A DNA stretch of 64,000 nt from Actinomadura_C sp036008685 (GCA_036008685.1 DASYNF010000210.1:62001-126000), one strand, 5' to 3'; shown: positions 1 through 8,759, numbered from the stretch's first letter. Notes: generated from the letters alone by a model not told the origin. Numbers and translations: made by a program.

Positions 1-233
1 CCACTGGGAGTGTCGTCGTATTCCCGGAGTGGGTTGCCCTCCTCGTCGGTCTCCGCCGCCCAGACGGTCACGTGTCCGCTCTTACGGTCGAGCTCGACCC
101 GCGCCCTCGTCGCCGCGCCGTCGGTGCGGTGGTAGGCGATGAGCAGTGCGTCTTCGATCGCCTTGACGACCAGATCGAGCGAGATGTCCTTTTCGCTCTC
201 GAGGCTGCGCAGGGCAGTCATATCGATGTCCAC
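1..233 (-). CDS. nusA: Transcription termination/antitermination factor NusA (N-terminal part)
   Basis: NusA binds RNA polymerase and modulates pausing, termination and antitermination. The visible 77 residues are the typical actinobacterial N-terminal domain: they open MDIDMTALRSLESEKDISL and continue through the VVKAIEDALLIAY helix. The GTG start at 233 is preceded by an AAGGGGG ribosome-binding site 7 bases upstream, and an in-frame ATG lies four codons in. The gene begins 13 bases after the rimP stop, the standard rimP-nusA operon. It runs off the left edge, so the S1 and KH domains are not visible. Confidence 0.96.
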   Translation of the reverse strand, partial: MDIDMTALRSLESEKDISLDLVVKAIEDALLIAYHRTDGAATRARVELDRKSGHVTVWAAETDEEGNPLREYDDTPS

Positions 234-246
234 GAGGCTTCCCCCT

Positions 247-786
247 TTAGTCCTCGTCGCCCGCGCCGTCGCGGCGGAATTCCACCTGCATCCGGCCACG
301 GCCTAGTTCGTCCAGGCCAAACCGGCGCTCCTCGCCGGCCACGTCGATGACGATGGCCTCGTCCTCCGCGGCGACCAGCCGGCCCTCGATCTGGCCGCCC
401 GCGGTCAGCGGTGCGCGGACCATGCGGCCTACGGCGCGGCGCCAGTGCCGCGGCTCGGTGAGCGGGCGATCGACTCCAGGTGAGGTCACCTCGAGCACGT
501 ACGGCGCCGACCCCATGGCATCGCTGCTGTCCAGCACGGAGGACACGGCTTGACTGACCTTCGCCACGTCGTCCAGGCTCACGCCTCCGTCGGCGTCGAC
601 CATGAGACGGATGAGGCGCCTGCGGCCGGCCGGCTCGACTCGGATCTCCTCCAGGTCGAAACCCGCCTCGGAGATCACCGGGGCCAGCAGCTGTGCCAGC
701 CGCCGGCCGGTCTCCTCGCGAGAAGGCGACCCTGGGGTGCCGCGGTCCCGTCGAGCGCGCCCGGGCTGCTGGGACTCGACGCTCAT
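247..786 (-). CDS. rimP: Ribosome maturation factor RimP
   Basis: RimP is a cytoplasmic factor needed for 30S subunit maturation. The 179-residue product has the family's two-part layout. An N-terminal alpha/beta domain contains LAPVISEAGFDLEEIRVEP (about residues 34-52) and the LMVDADGGVSLDDVAKVSQAV stretch. The EVTSPGVDRPLTEPRHW motif (about residues 98-114) leads into the Sm-like C-terminal domain. The first 30 residues are a basic, low-complexity extension common in actinobacteria. It sits directly upstream of nusA. The roughly 280 bases upstream of its ATG, shared with the divergent lipoprotein gene, should hold the promoters of both. Confidence 0.97.
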   Translation of the reverse strand: MSVESQQPGRARRDRGTPGSPSREETGRRLAQLLAPVISEAGFDLEEIRVEPAGRRRLIRLMVDADGGVSLDDVAKVSQAVSSVLDSSDAMGSAPYVLEVTSPGVDRPLTEPRHWRRAVGRMVRAPLTAGGQIEGRLVAAEDEAIVIDVAGEERRFGLDELGRGRMQVEFRRDGAGDED

Positions 787-1084
787 GGGACCTCCTTTTG
801 TGAAGCCCTGGGTGGGCGATGTGGTTCGTGTCGTCGCGGTCGGGCGCCGAGTGCGCCCGTTCGCCTCTCAAGACTATCGACAGCTGGACTCAGCAGCGCT
901 CTTTCCGTCCGGTCACCGGCGCGTTGACGATCCGATTCGCTTGCCGATACGCAACGATCGGGATCATGTGGCGTCCTTGTGGGATGCTTGGGCGCACTCC
1001 TGGCACGGCCGGCGCGGCCGCCGTGGCGTACGGGGGCGACCAGACCACACGACGGGTGAGGAGACACGCTTGCCGGGAGCGGGG

Positions 1085-2056
1085 ATGGACAGGCGCGCGC
1101 TGCTCCAGGGGGTCGGCCTGATCAGCCTGCCGATCATAGTCGGCGGGTGCTCGAAAAAGCCCGTCGAGGAGCTGAGACCCCGCGCCGACGTGGCCGTACT
1201 GACCGGCGTCATCGCGGCGGAAGAGCATCTGGTGGCCTTGTACGAGGCGGTACGGACGGCGCACTCCGGGCTGTCCGCTCGTCTCGGCCCGCTCCTCACC
1301 CATCACCGCGCTCACCTCTCGGCCCTGCGGCGGCACTATCGTCCGGGCACGTATTCCACAAGCCCTTCACCGGTCCCCACCGCCCCCCGGCCGCCGGCCG
1401 TTCCCGGGCAGGCGACGCGGGCTCTCGCGGCGTTGCGCCTCGCGGAACGGCAGGCGGCCGCGGCGCGGGCCAAAGAAGTCGAACGGGTGGAGCCGGGGTT
1501 CGCCCAGCTCCTCGCCAGCATCGGCGCCTGCGAGGCGGGGCACGCCCGTGGCGCCGGCGACCGGCAGGTGAGCGCGATGAGCCAACCGGATCCGGGAAGC
1601 CGGACACCCGGGGACGGCACCGTCGACGTGTTGCAGGCCGCCTTGGCCGCCGAGCACGCGGCCGTGTACGGATACGGGGTGCTGGGCGCGCTGCTGCGGA
1701 CGGCACAGCAGCAGACCGCTCGCGACATCTGGGACGCCCACCGGGCCAAACGGGACCGGCTGAGCCTCTTCATCGCCGGGTACGCCACCAGGCCCGTGGC
1801 CTCCGCGGCGGCCTATCGGCTGCCGATCCGGCCCACTTCACCGGCCACCGCGGCACAGCTCGCCGCGGCACTCGAAGATCAGGTCGTCATGGGCTACCTG
1901 GGCTTGGTAGGGGCCGGGGACCCCAAGGTGCGGCGCTTCGCGGCCCAGGCCATGCAGGAAGCGACGGTCAGGGCGGTGCGATGGCTCGGCAAGGGTCCGG
2001 CCGTGGCCTTCCCCGGCATGACCGAGGCGGCCGTCTCACCGATCTCGAGGCCCTGA
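1085..2056 (+). CDS. Ferritin-like DUF4439 lipoprotein
   Basis: This is a predicted secreted lipoprotein of 323 residues. It opens with MDRRALLQGVGLI, a hydrophobic stretch and a lipobox VGGC, so the Cys near residue 22 should be lipidated. Two helical ferritin-like segments follow: AAEEHLVALYEAV near residue 42 and AAEHAAVYGYGVLGALL near residue 190, the latter typical of DUF4439. Metal binding is known for the wider ferritin-like fold, but the function of this family is unknown. It is divergent from rimP, a position conserved in actinobacteria. An in-frame TTG at 1070 has a better ribosome-binding site (GAGGAG, 6 bases upstream) than the ATG used here, so the protein may be five residues longer. 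Confidence 0.85.
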   Translation: MDRRALLQGVGLISLPIIVGGCSKKPVEELRPRADVAVLTGVIAAEEHLVALYEAVRTAHSGLSARLGPLLTHHRAHLSALRRHYRPGTYSTSPSPVPTAPRPPAVPGQATRALAALRLAERQAAAARAKEVERVEPGFAQLLASIGACEAGHARGAGDRQVSAMSQPDPGSRTPGDGTVDVLQAALAAEHAAVYGYGVLGALLRTAQQQTARDIWDAHRAKRDRLSLFIAGYATRPVASAAAYRLPIRPTSPATAAQLAAALEDQVVMGYLGLVGAGDPKVRRFAAQAMQEATVRAVRWLGKGPAVAFPGMTEAAVSPISRP

Positions 2057-2090
2057 TCCGGAACCCGCCCCGCGACGTGGGGCCGCCGGC

Positions 2091-2555
2091 TCACGACATT
2101 CCTGTGAGGTGGCCGATGATCCGGTCGATACCGATCTCCCCGCGCTCTCCGGTCCTTCGGTCGCGAAGTTCCAGGATCCCTTCCCCGAAACCTCTGCCGA
2201 CCACCGGGATCGTGGGGACCCCGACCAACTCGGCGTCGGTCGACTTCACGCCCGCGGAGACGCCGGAACGGTCGTCCACGAGCACCCGGAGCCCCCGCTC
2301 CTCCAGCTCACCGGCCGGCTGCAGTGCCGCGGAGATCTGGCCGTCCTTTCCCGTCGCGACGATGTGCACGTCCGCGGGAAGCCCCTGTGGCCCGATGTAG
2401 CCCTTGACCAGGTCGGGCCGGCCGGCGAGATGGGGCGTTCGGTTCAGGTCCCGGTCACACTGGCGAGCCGCCGCGATCCTCTTCTCCCACAGGCGCTCTT
2501 CTCTCCAGGCGCGCGGCCTGGGCATAGGGCCAGACTCGCTCATTAAAGCGGCCAA
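2091..2555 (-). pseudogene. proS: Prolyl-tRNA synthetase remnant with internal deletion
   Basis: The frame encodes about 154 residues matching two separated parts of bacterial ProRS. RPDLVKGYIGPQGL (about residues 46-59) belongs to the editing/insertion domain. It is followed immediately by PADVHIVATGKDG and by the anticodon-binding domain, including LRVLVDDRSGVSAGVK and DAELVGVPTIPVVG. The intervening residues, including the class II motif 2/3 catalytic core and the zinc-like cysteines, are absent, as is the normal N-terminus. It therefore cannot be an active synthetase. Its position next to DUF4439-rimP-nusA is where intact proS normally lies in actinobacteria. An intact proline enzyme must be encoded elsewhere. 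The first 40 residues match nothing I recognise. Confidence 0.8.
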
Positions 2556-2566
2556 AAAAAGTGGGT

Positions 2567-2590
2567 CTTGTTATACGTATCACGAACAAG
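2567..2590. promoter_or_regulatory. Dyad in AT-rich spacer upstream of YbhN-like gene
   Basis: Arms CTTGTT (2567-2572) and AACAAG (2585-2590) flank an ATACGTAT palindrome in the unusually AT-rich stretch 2540-2640 between the proS remnant and the next gene. It may be an operator or part of a promoter. No regulator is encoded beside it, so this is only a candidate. Confidence 0.25.
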
Positions 2591-2683
2591 TGTTTCACCA
2601 CGCCATGCTGGGAATGTCGTACTCACCCAAGAGGTTGGGCCTGAAAAGGCACTGGTCGGGTGATGCTCGCGAAGGAGGCGGTG

Positions 2684-3871
2684 GTGGCCTCGGAAGCGCG
2701 GATGACAGCCATCGCGATGGACGAACCGCCACCGCTCTCACCGGCCGTCTCCCCGCGCCGCCCCGTCCGGTCCTGGACGGTCAGGATCGCCGCGCTGGCC
2801 ACGGTGCTCGCCTTGGGCGTGTTCTTCCGTGACGCTCTGCCGGACCTCACGGCCATGGCGGCTCTGACGGCGGACGCCGATCCGGGATGGCTCACCGTCG
2901 TGGTCATGGCGGAGATCCTCTCGATGGGGGCCTTCGCCCGCCTCCAGCGCAGGTTGCTCCGGACGGGTGGCGTGCGGATCTCGCTTCCGCGTGCCTTCGC
3001 CGTGACCTATGCGGGAAACGCCCTGTCCACGACGCTTCCGGCCGGCCCCGCGGTCAGCGCCGTCTACTCGTTCCGGCAGTTCCGCCGGGGCGGCGCCTCC
3101 GTGCAGGTCGCCACCTCAGTGATCATCCTCGGGGGCGTGGTGACATCGACGACCTACACCGTCGTCGCCCTGCTGACCCTGCTCGGCGAACCGGAGTTCA
3201 GGCTTCCCGCCGGAACCGCTCTGCTGGGCGCCGGGGCAGGAGGCGTCCTGCTGTGGCGGAACGCAGGCCTCCGCCGGAGGCTGTGCGGGATCACCGGCCA
3301 CGTCCTGCGGGCCGCGCTGCGGCACCGGCGCGCGGCCCGGCTGGCCCGATCGGCGCAACGTGCCCGCGGCGGCGTGCGGCTCACCAGACGAGACCTGAGC
3401 GCTGTGATCGCCTTTGCCGTGCTCAACTGGACCTTTGAGGCCATGGCCCTGATCGCCGCCACGAGAGCACTCGGCATCAGCCTGGCCCCGCACCAGATCA
3501 TGCTCGCCTATTTCGCGGCTCAGGCCGCCGGGAGCCTGCTGCCGCTGTTGCCGGGTGGGCTCGGCGCCATCGAGGCCGGCCTGGTCACGACCCTCGTCGC
3601 GTTCGGCGCGAGCGTGACTTCCGCCGGTGCGGCCGTCACCGTCTATCGTCTGGTGTCCTTCTGGGCCGTCGTGGCGGTGGGCTGGCTGGCCTGGCTCCTG
3701 CTCAGGGCCTCCGATCAGAGCCTGCGCGCCGGCCAACGGCGGCTCGCGGCCGCCTGCGGCTCGGTCATGACCGCCTTCGCCGCCATCGCGGGGGTGACCG
3801 GTGCCGAATGGGGTGTCACGTCATGCGCCGGCGTGCCCTCCGGTCCCTGCGACAACCCTCCCCCCGGCTGA
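2684..3871 (+). CDS. YbhN/UPF0104-type lysylphosphatidylglycerol synthase-like membrane protein
   Basis: This is an integral membrane protein of about 395 residues with seven to nine hydrophobic segments. The family signature region YAGNALSTTLPAGPAVSAVY lies in the first half, and a second conserved loop, SLLPLLPGGLGAIEAGL, lies in the last third. These are features of the UPF0104/YbhN family, related to the flippase part of MprF. No lysyltransferase domain is present, so a lipid-transport or lipid-modification role is only inferred. The GTG at 2684 is chosen because AAGGAGG ends 5 bases before it. GTG 2660, ATG 2663 and ATG 2702 are alternatives. The gene begins just beyond the proS remnant, at the left edge of the accessory region. 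Confidence 0.8.
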   Translation: MASEARMTAIAMDEPPPLSPAVSPRRPVRSWTVRIAALATVLALGVFFRDALPDLTAMAALTADADPGWLTVVVMAEILSMGAFARLQRRLLRTGGVRISLPRAFAVTYAGNALSTTLPAGPAVSAVYSFRQFRRGGASVQVATSVIILGGVVTSTTYTVVALLTLLGEPEFRLPAGTALLGAGAGGVLLWRNAGLRRRLCGITGHVLRAALRHRRAARLARSAQRARGGVRLTRRDLSAVIAFAVLNWTFEAMALIAATRALGISLAPHQIMLAYFAAQAAGSLLPLLPGGLGAIEAGLVTTLVAFGASVTSAGAAVTVYRLVSFWAVVAVGWLAWLLLRASDQSLRAGQRRLAAACGSVMTAFAAIAGVTGAEWGVTSCAGVPSGPCDNPPPG

Positions 3872-4017
3872 CGCTCCCGGGACCGGCCCCGCACAGCCGG
3901 ACGCCCACCGCCCGGCGCCCGACCAAGATCCGGGATATCTTGCGCATATGCCGACTCGGACGTGCGAGGCGGCATCATGGCGGCCGGCCGCGATCGGCGA
4001 GGAAAGGTGGACGGGCA

Positions 4018-5214
4018 GTGCACGACTCGAGCGGGGCGGCGGGTTCGTCGGGACACGAAAAGCCGGATCGGCGCCCGGCGACGGTCGAGATGCCACTGCC
4101 CGAGAAGCCGTCTCCTCCGGAGCCGGGACCCGAGGACGAACCCGAGCCCGTCACCACGGCCGAGCAGGAGGCCGAACCCGAGCCCGCCCTCACGGCTGAG
4201 CAAGAGACCGGAGACGAGCCCGTCACCACGGCCGAGCAGGACACCGCCGGGCGGCAGGTCCCGGCGGACGAGTCCGGCCCCGCCGGGGACCCCGGCACGA
4301 GCGGGCCGGACGACACCGGGGACGAGCCCGGCGCCACCGAAGGCCCCGAGCCCGCGGAGCGGCACGGCATCCCCTGGTACCGCACCGCGGGTGAGCACGG
4401 CACCTCCGAACCGCGCAAGGCCACGGATCGGCACGCGGCGGACCGGCACGACGCCGAGGAGGAAGACCGGGGAGCCACGAAGACACGACTGGATCTGCCC
4501 CTGCCCGCGCGCACCGCGAGGAACTCCCCCGCACCGGGGCCCGCGCCATCTCCCACGGCGCCGCACGACTCGCAGCCGCCTCCCGACCCCCGGACGGGAC
4601 CGGGACCGCAGTCGCCACCTGCCACCCGGGAGCCGCTGCACTCCCCCTGGCCACAGGTCCCGCCCGCGCCGCACGGCCCACCGGCCCCGCCCACACTCGG
4701 TCCCGTATCGTCACAGCCGGGATCCGGGCCGGCATCGGAGCGGCACACCTGGCACCCGTTCCACTCCCTCATCGGGGTGTTCCTGGTGACGTACGGCGTC
4801 ACAGGGGCGCTGGCGACGATCGTCGGGAGGGCCGGCCACCAGCAGGAGATCGCGGACTACCTGGCCAAGACCATCGGTGCCGGAGCGGCCGCGGCGACCG
4901 CGCTCCTCGTGGCCGCCAAGGCGGTCGAGATCCTGCTCACCATCACCGCCCTGACCGGGATGCTGCGCCGCGCGGATGTCTGGCTGCTGCCGGCCCTGTT
5001 CGGCTGGACGGCGGGATTCGGCGTTTTCTGTGTGCTGGACCTGTGGGGCGGGTTCATGGGGCGGCTCGCCGAGCACGTCCTGTTCCTGCTGGTCTTCACC
5101 GCGTTGCTGTACGGGTCGTATGTTCTCAGCCGCAAGGCGAGGGCACGGCCACCGGCGCAGCCCATGGGCGGCACCTATGGCCTCCACGCGCCCGGCGGCC
5201 TCACGAGGACCTAG
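4018..5214 (+). CDS. Membrane protein with long acidic/proline-rich N-terminal region
   Basis: The product is about 398 residues in two parts. Residues 1-240 are Pro/Glu/Thr-rich and likely disordered, with three copies of an EP-x-TTAEQ-type motif near residues 43-75. The C-terminal 150 residues contain three or four transmembrane helices, beginning around FHSLIGVFLVTYGVTGALA. The C-terminal part resembles small actinobacterial membrane proteins of unknown function. I do not recognise a specific family. The GTG start at 4018 follows an AGGAAAGGTGG ribosome-binding site, whereas the frame extends upstream without a good start. Composition bias makes the N-terminal reading less certain than the membrane domain. 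Confidence 0.65.
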   Translation: MHDSSGAAGSSGHEKPDRRPATVEMPLPEKPSPPEPGPEDEPEPVTTAEQEAEPEPALTAEQETGDEPVTTAEQDTAGRQVPADESGPAGDPGTSGPDDTGDEPGATEGPEPAERHGIPWYRTAGEHGTSEPRKATDRHAADRHDAEEEDRGATKTRLDLPLPARTARNSPAPGPAPSPTAPHDSQPPPDPRTGPGPQSPPATREPLHSPWPQVPPAPHGPPAPPTLGPVSSQPGSGPASERHTWHPFHSLIGVFLVTYGVTGALATIVGRAGHQQEIADYLAKTIGAGAAAATALLVAAKAVEILLTITALTGMLRRADVWLLPALFGWTAGFGVFCVLDLWGGFMGRLAEHVLFLLVFTALLYGSYVLSRKARARPPAQPMGGTYGLHAPGGLTRT

Positions 5215-5323
5215 GGAGGGCTCGGCCGGCCACACCGGCCGGAACGACCATTGCCCTCAAGTGGCTTGATCTTGGCAAGTCTTGCCCTTGGTGATTGTTT
5301 TCCTTACTGCCGACTCTGGGCAC

Positions 5324-7852
5324 ATGAAGGCCCGAAAGATCGTCGGCGCGGCCGTGCTGGCCGTGACCATCGCGACCCCGATGTCACTCGTCTCCTCCCC
5401 GGCCGCGGCCAGGCCCATGGCCGATCCCGGCACCTGCGACGCGACCCGGACCACGCCCGTCTACCGGGGCAGGGTCCCCGCTCCGAAGACGGTCCTCGGC
5501 TTCGAGCTGGGGGACCGCGAGACCACGAGCACCGAATCCGACCGCTACCTGGACGCCGTCGCGAAGAGCAGTGAACGGGTGGTCTCCGGCGTGCTCGCCA
5601 CGAGCGCGCAGGGGCGTCCGCTCAAATACGCCATCGTCGGCCGGCCGGAGGTCATCAGGTCCTCCGGACTGGCCAGAGTCCGGGCCGAGGCGGCCCTGCT
5701 GCGCGACCCGCGCACGCCGCGCGAGCTCGCCGACCGGCTGGCCGAGCGGGGCCTCCCGATCCTGTGGGTCACCGCGAACGTGCACGGCGACGAGCCGAGC
5801 GGCACCGAGGCGGCCCTGCGCGTACTCCGCGATCTCGGTGACCGCAGCGACTGCGCGGCCGCGCGGATCCTCGACAACGCCGTCGTGATCGTGCTCCCGA
5901 CCCAGAACCCGGACGGCCGGACGGCCGGCACGAGACAGAACGCCTACGGCTTCGACATGAACCGGGACTGGTTCGCACGCACCCAGCCCGAGACCGACGG
6001 CAAGCTCTCCATGCTCAACACGTACCCCCCGGTCCTCTACATCGACGCCCACGAGATGGGCGGCACGGACTATTTCTTCCCGCCCAATGCCGACCCGATC
6101 CATCACGAGATCGCCGAGCCGGCCGTGGAGTGGATCAACAACCTCTACGGTGCCCCGATGGCGGCCGAGTTCGGCCGCCGCGGGATCCCCTTCTTCAACC
6201 GGGATGTCTACGACCTGTTCTATATGGGATACGGCGACACGGTGCCGATCGCCGCATTCAACGCCGCTGGAATGACCTTCGAAAAGGGCGGCGACAGTCC
6301 GTACCCGGCCCGGGCGCAGGAGCAATACCTCACCCAGTGGGTATCGCTGTCGTCGGCGGCCGCCAACCGCGAGAAGATCCTTCGCGAGTGGCACCAGATG
6401 TCGGTGGAGGCCTATCGGCAGGGCAAGACCGGCGAGCTCGAGCCCAACCGGGTCTACAACCCGCCGAACCAGGTGGTCACACCCGTGCCGGACCGGAAGG
6501 TGCGCCACTACTTCCTGCGCGCCGACGACCCGGCCAAGCGGGCCGAGGTCCAGACCGTGGTCCGGCGCCTGCAGCGCATGGGGGTCACCGTGGGACGGCT
6601 CATCGCCCCGCTGACCGTCCCGGACTACAAGGCGTACGGCCGGCCCGCGGCGCGTACGGCCCTGCCCGCGGGCACCTACTGGATCTCCATGGCACAGGGC
6701 CGCAAGCACTGGATCCAGGCCATGCTCGGCGAGGACGCCTATACCCCGTTCCCCTACTTCTACGACGTCACGGCGTGGAGCCTCCCCCTCCTGGCCAACG
6801 TGTCGGGCGGCTCCTCCGGCGCGGAGCTGAGGCCGAGGGCCGTCCCGTCGCCCGTGCCGCCGGCCCCCCATGGGCCGACGGCGCCCGGCCGTACCCCCAA
6901 GGTGGCCGTCCTGCAGCTGTCGGCGACGTCCTCGACCGCACGGCAGTCCACCGGCTGGCTCCGCCACCGTCTGGAGCGCGAGTGGAAACTGCCCTTCCGC
7001 CTGCTGAGCCCAGCCGACATCGCCGCGGGCGGGCTGACGGGCGCCGAGGTGCTCCTGGTGCCGGGCGGGCCGGCCGGTGCGGCCGCCACCGCGCTCGGTG
7101 ACGGTGGCCGGGCGGCGCTGCGGCGCTGGACCGAGGACGGCGGGCGCTATGTCGGGTGGCAGGGTGGCGCGCAACTGGCCGCACAGCTGGGCCTCACCAC
7201 CGCGACGCTCTCCCAGCCCACCTCGGACGTGCCCGGGACACTCTTCCGGGTCAAGGTCGATCCCAGGAGCCCGCTGGCCGAGGACGTCGGCGGCACCGCC
7301 TGGCAGTTCTACTCCTATGACCTGGTCATGAAGGGCTCGCACGCGGCGGTGACCTACCCCGCGGCGGACTCGCCGGACTGGTTCGTCTCCGGGTTCCAGA
7401 GCGGTGGGGCCGAGCTGGCCGGCACCGCCGCGGTGATCGACGAACCCACCGGGCGGGGTCGTACGGTGCTGTTCGCCGCGGAGCCGAACTTCCGGGCCTT
7501 CACCGATGGCACCGCGAAGATGCTCTACAACGCGATCACCGGCCCGGACCCGTCGGCCGCACGTGGCGGCGGGAGCCCCGGTTCGACGGCCGCGGCGGTG
7601 CGGGCCGCGGCGGCCCTCCCGGCGCTGGAGTCTCCGATCCGCGTCTCGGTGCGGGCGGCCGACGCGGCCAGGACGGCGAGTGCGCTCCGCTCGCTCGGCG
7701 CCACCTGGACCTCACGGTCCTCCGGCGGGGTCGTGCACTACCTCATGGACAATCCGAAGGGACTGCCCTCCGACCACCATCCGTACGCCCGGAGGCTGCC
7801 CTCCGCGCTGCGTGGAGCCGGCGTGACCCCGGTCGCGGTGATGCTGCCGTAG
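5324..7852 (+). CDS. Secreted M14 zinc carboxypeptidase with C-terminal amidotransferase-like domain
   Basis: This is an 842-residue exported metallopeptidase. A signal peptide (MKARKIVGAAVLAV, with an AAA-R cleavage region near residue 30) is followed by a peptidase M14 domain. Zinc ligands are visible in HGDE (His154, Glu157) and in DAHEMGG (His243). The catalytic Glu is in FEKGGD (Glu320). Around residues 525-730 a second region begins KVAVLQLSATSS and contains VLLVPGGPAG and YVGWQGGAQLAA. It resembles class I glutamine-amidotransferase/ThuA-like folds but lacks an obvious GxCxG nucleophile. M14 enzymes remove C-terminal residues or cleave peptidoglycan peptides; the substrate here is unknown. 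The gene stands alone, with a weak dyad upstream and a hairpin downstream. Confidence 0.88.
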   Translation: MKARKIVGAAVLAVTIATPMSLVSSPAAARPMADPGTCDATRTTPVYRGRVPAPKTVLGFELGDRETTSTESDRYLDAVAKSSERVVSGVLATSAQGRPLKYAIVGRPEVIRSSGLARVRAEAALLRDPRTPRELADRLAERGLPILWVTANVHGDEPSGTEAALRVLRDLGDRSDCAAARILDNAVVIVLPTQNPDGRTAGTRQNAYGFDMNRDWFARTQPETDGKLSMLNTYPPVLYIDAHEMGGTDYFFPPNADPIHHEIAEPAVEWINNLYGAPMAAEFGRRGIPFFNRDVYDLFYMGYGDTVPIAAFNAAGMTFEKGGDSPYPARAQEQYLTQWVSLSSAAANREKILREWHQMSVEAYRQGKTGELEPNRVYNPPNQVVTPVPDRKVRHYFLRADDPAKRAEVQTVVRRLQRMGVTVGRLIAPLTVPDYKAYGRPAARTALPAGTYWISMAQGRKHWIQAMLGEDAYTPFPYFYDVTAWSLPLLANVSGGSSGAELRPRAVPSPVPPAPHGPTAPGRTPKVAVLQLSATSSTARQSTGWLRHRLEREWKLPFRLLSPADIAAGGLTGAEVLLVPGGPAGAAATALGDGGRAALRRWTEDGGRYVGWQGGAQLAAQLGLTTATLSQPTSDVPGTLFRVKVDPRSPLAEDVGGTAWQFYSYDLVMKGSHAAVTYPAADSPDWFVSGFQSGGAELAGTAAVIDEPTGRGRTVLFAAEPNFRAFTDGTAKMLYNAITGPDPSAARGGGSPGSTAAAVRAAAALPALESPIRVSVRAADAARTASALRSLGATWTSRSSGGVVHYLMDNPKGLPSDHHPYARRLPSALRGAGVTPVAVMLP

Positions 7853-7872
7853 TCCGCGGCGCCGCCGGCGCA

Positions 7873-7926
7873 CCGGCGTGGCCGGGGCAGGTCCTCCCGC
7901 ACCTCTCCCCGCACCGGCCACGCCGG
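7873..7926. terminator. Bidirectional hairpin between M14 peptidase and Pth2-like gene
   Basis: Perfect 13-base arms (7873-7885 and 7914-7926) with a 28-base loop lie between two convergent genes. There is no T tract, which is usual for high-GC actinobacteria. Confidence 0.45.
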
Positions 7927-7958
7927 CCGCACCGGCACGCATGACCGGGGCCCCGGCG

Positions 7959-8612
7959 TCAGCGCGGCTCCACCCACGCGACGGCCGTCATGGTGCCGGG
8001 GGGGACCTCCGTGAACCCCGCGTCCCGTACGGCCACCGCGGCCCGCCCCACGCAGTCTTCCCACCGCGCCTCCCGCAGCAGATGGACGGCCAGTCCTCCC
8101 TCGCGCCACGCGTCGGCGGCCGCACCACCCTGGCGCAGCAGCAGGTGAGCGGCGTGCCCGGACTGCGCGGCCGCCTTGCCGGTGCTCATCGTGACGTGCG
8201 GGTTGAGCGCGATCACCGCGTAGGGCCGCGCGGGCGCCGGCCCGGGCTCCTCCTCGTCGGGCAGATCCAGCCCGGCGACCTGTAGCTTCGCGAGCTCCGG
8301 TGCCACGTCGGTGACGGGCCCGGGCACGAACGCCCGCGCCTGCGCTCCGGCGTGGTCCACGGTGACGCCGGGCAGGGCCTGGACGGTCTCCCAGCGCACG
8401 CCGCGGGCCCGCCGGGCCACCTTGCGGATCCGGCCGGCCTCCCATCGGTCCACCGCCTCGCGCCATTCGCCGCCGCTCGCCCGCGGATCGGCGAGCAGCC
8501 TCACCACCGCCATGGCGGCCGCCTCGCAGGCGGCGCTGTGCGCCGGTGGTGCCGCCTTGTCGACCCGTACGGCGAGCTGCATCGCCCACGGCGGATCGTG
8601 ATCCAGCTGCAT
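7959..8612 (-). CDS. Tandem peptidyl-tRNA hydrolase II (Pth2)-like protein
   Basis: Pth2 enzymes release peptides from peptidyl-tRNA. This 217-residue protein carries a recognisable Pth2 domain at residues 129-217, with TGKAAAQSGHAAH (144-156) and DAGFTEVPPGTMTAVA (197-212) matching the family's GKxAAQ and DAGxTxxPPG motifs. Residues 11-115 look like a second, degenerate copy. MQLAVRVDK matches the first strand, but the GKxAAQ position reads APPAHSAAC, and DHAGAQARAFVPG replaces the DAG motif. Pth2 works as a dimer, so this could be a fused pseudo-dimer. The ATG at 8612 has GGGAG 4 bases upstream; a GTG at 8681 would add 23 residues. Activity as a hydrolase is not certain. Confidence 0.75.
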   Translation of the reverse strand: MQLDHDPPWAMQLAVRVDKAAPPAHSAACEAAAMAVVRLLADPRASGGEWREAVDRWEAGRIRKVARRARGVRWETVQALPGVTVDHAGAQARAFVPGPVTDVAPELAKLQVAGLDLPDEEEPGPAPARPYAVIALNPHVTMSTGKAAAQSGHAAHLLLRQGGAAADAWREGGLAVHLLREARWEDCVGRAAVAVRDAGFTEVPPGTMTAVAWVEPR

Positions 8613-8759
8613 CGATCTCCCTTGCTCCGTCGCGGCCGCCCCGGCGTCGCCGTACACCGGCGGCCACAAGGAGTCTTCCACCAGGCGAGAGGCGCTGCCG
8701 ACCCGGCCGACCCGGCATGAAACCCTGGCGGCTGCTCATCGAATCGGAGGTTCTCACTC

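Noticed and set aside
5384..7342. A 652-residue open frame antisense to the M14 peptidase gene
   Set aside because: The sense strand has a signal peptide and zinc motifs, and the antisense translation has no domain and a biased composition, as expected in high-GC DNA.
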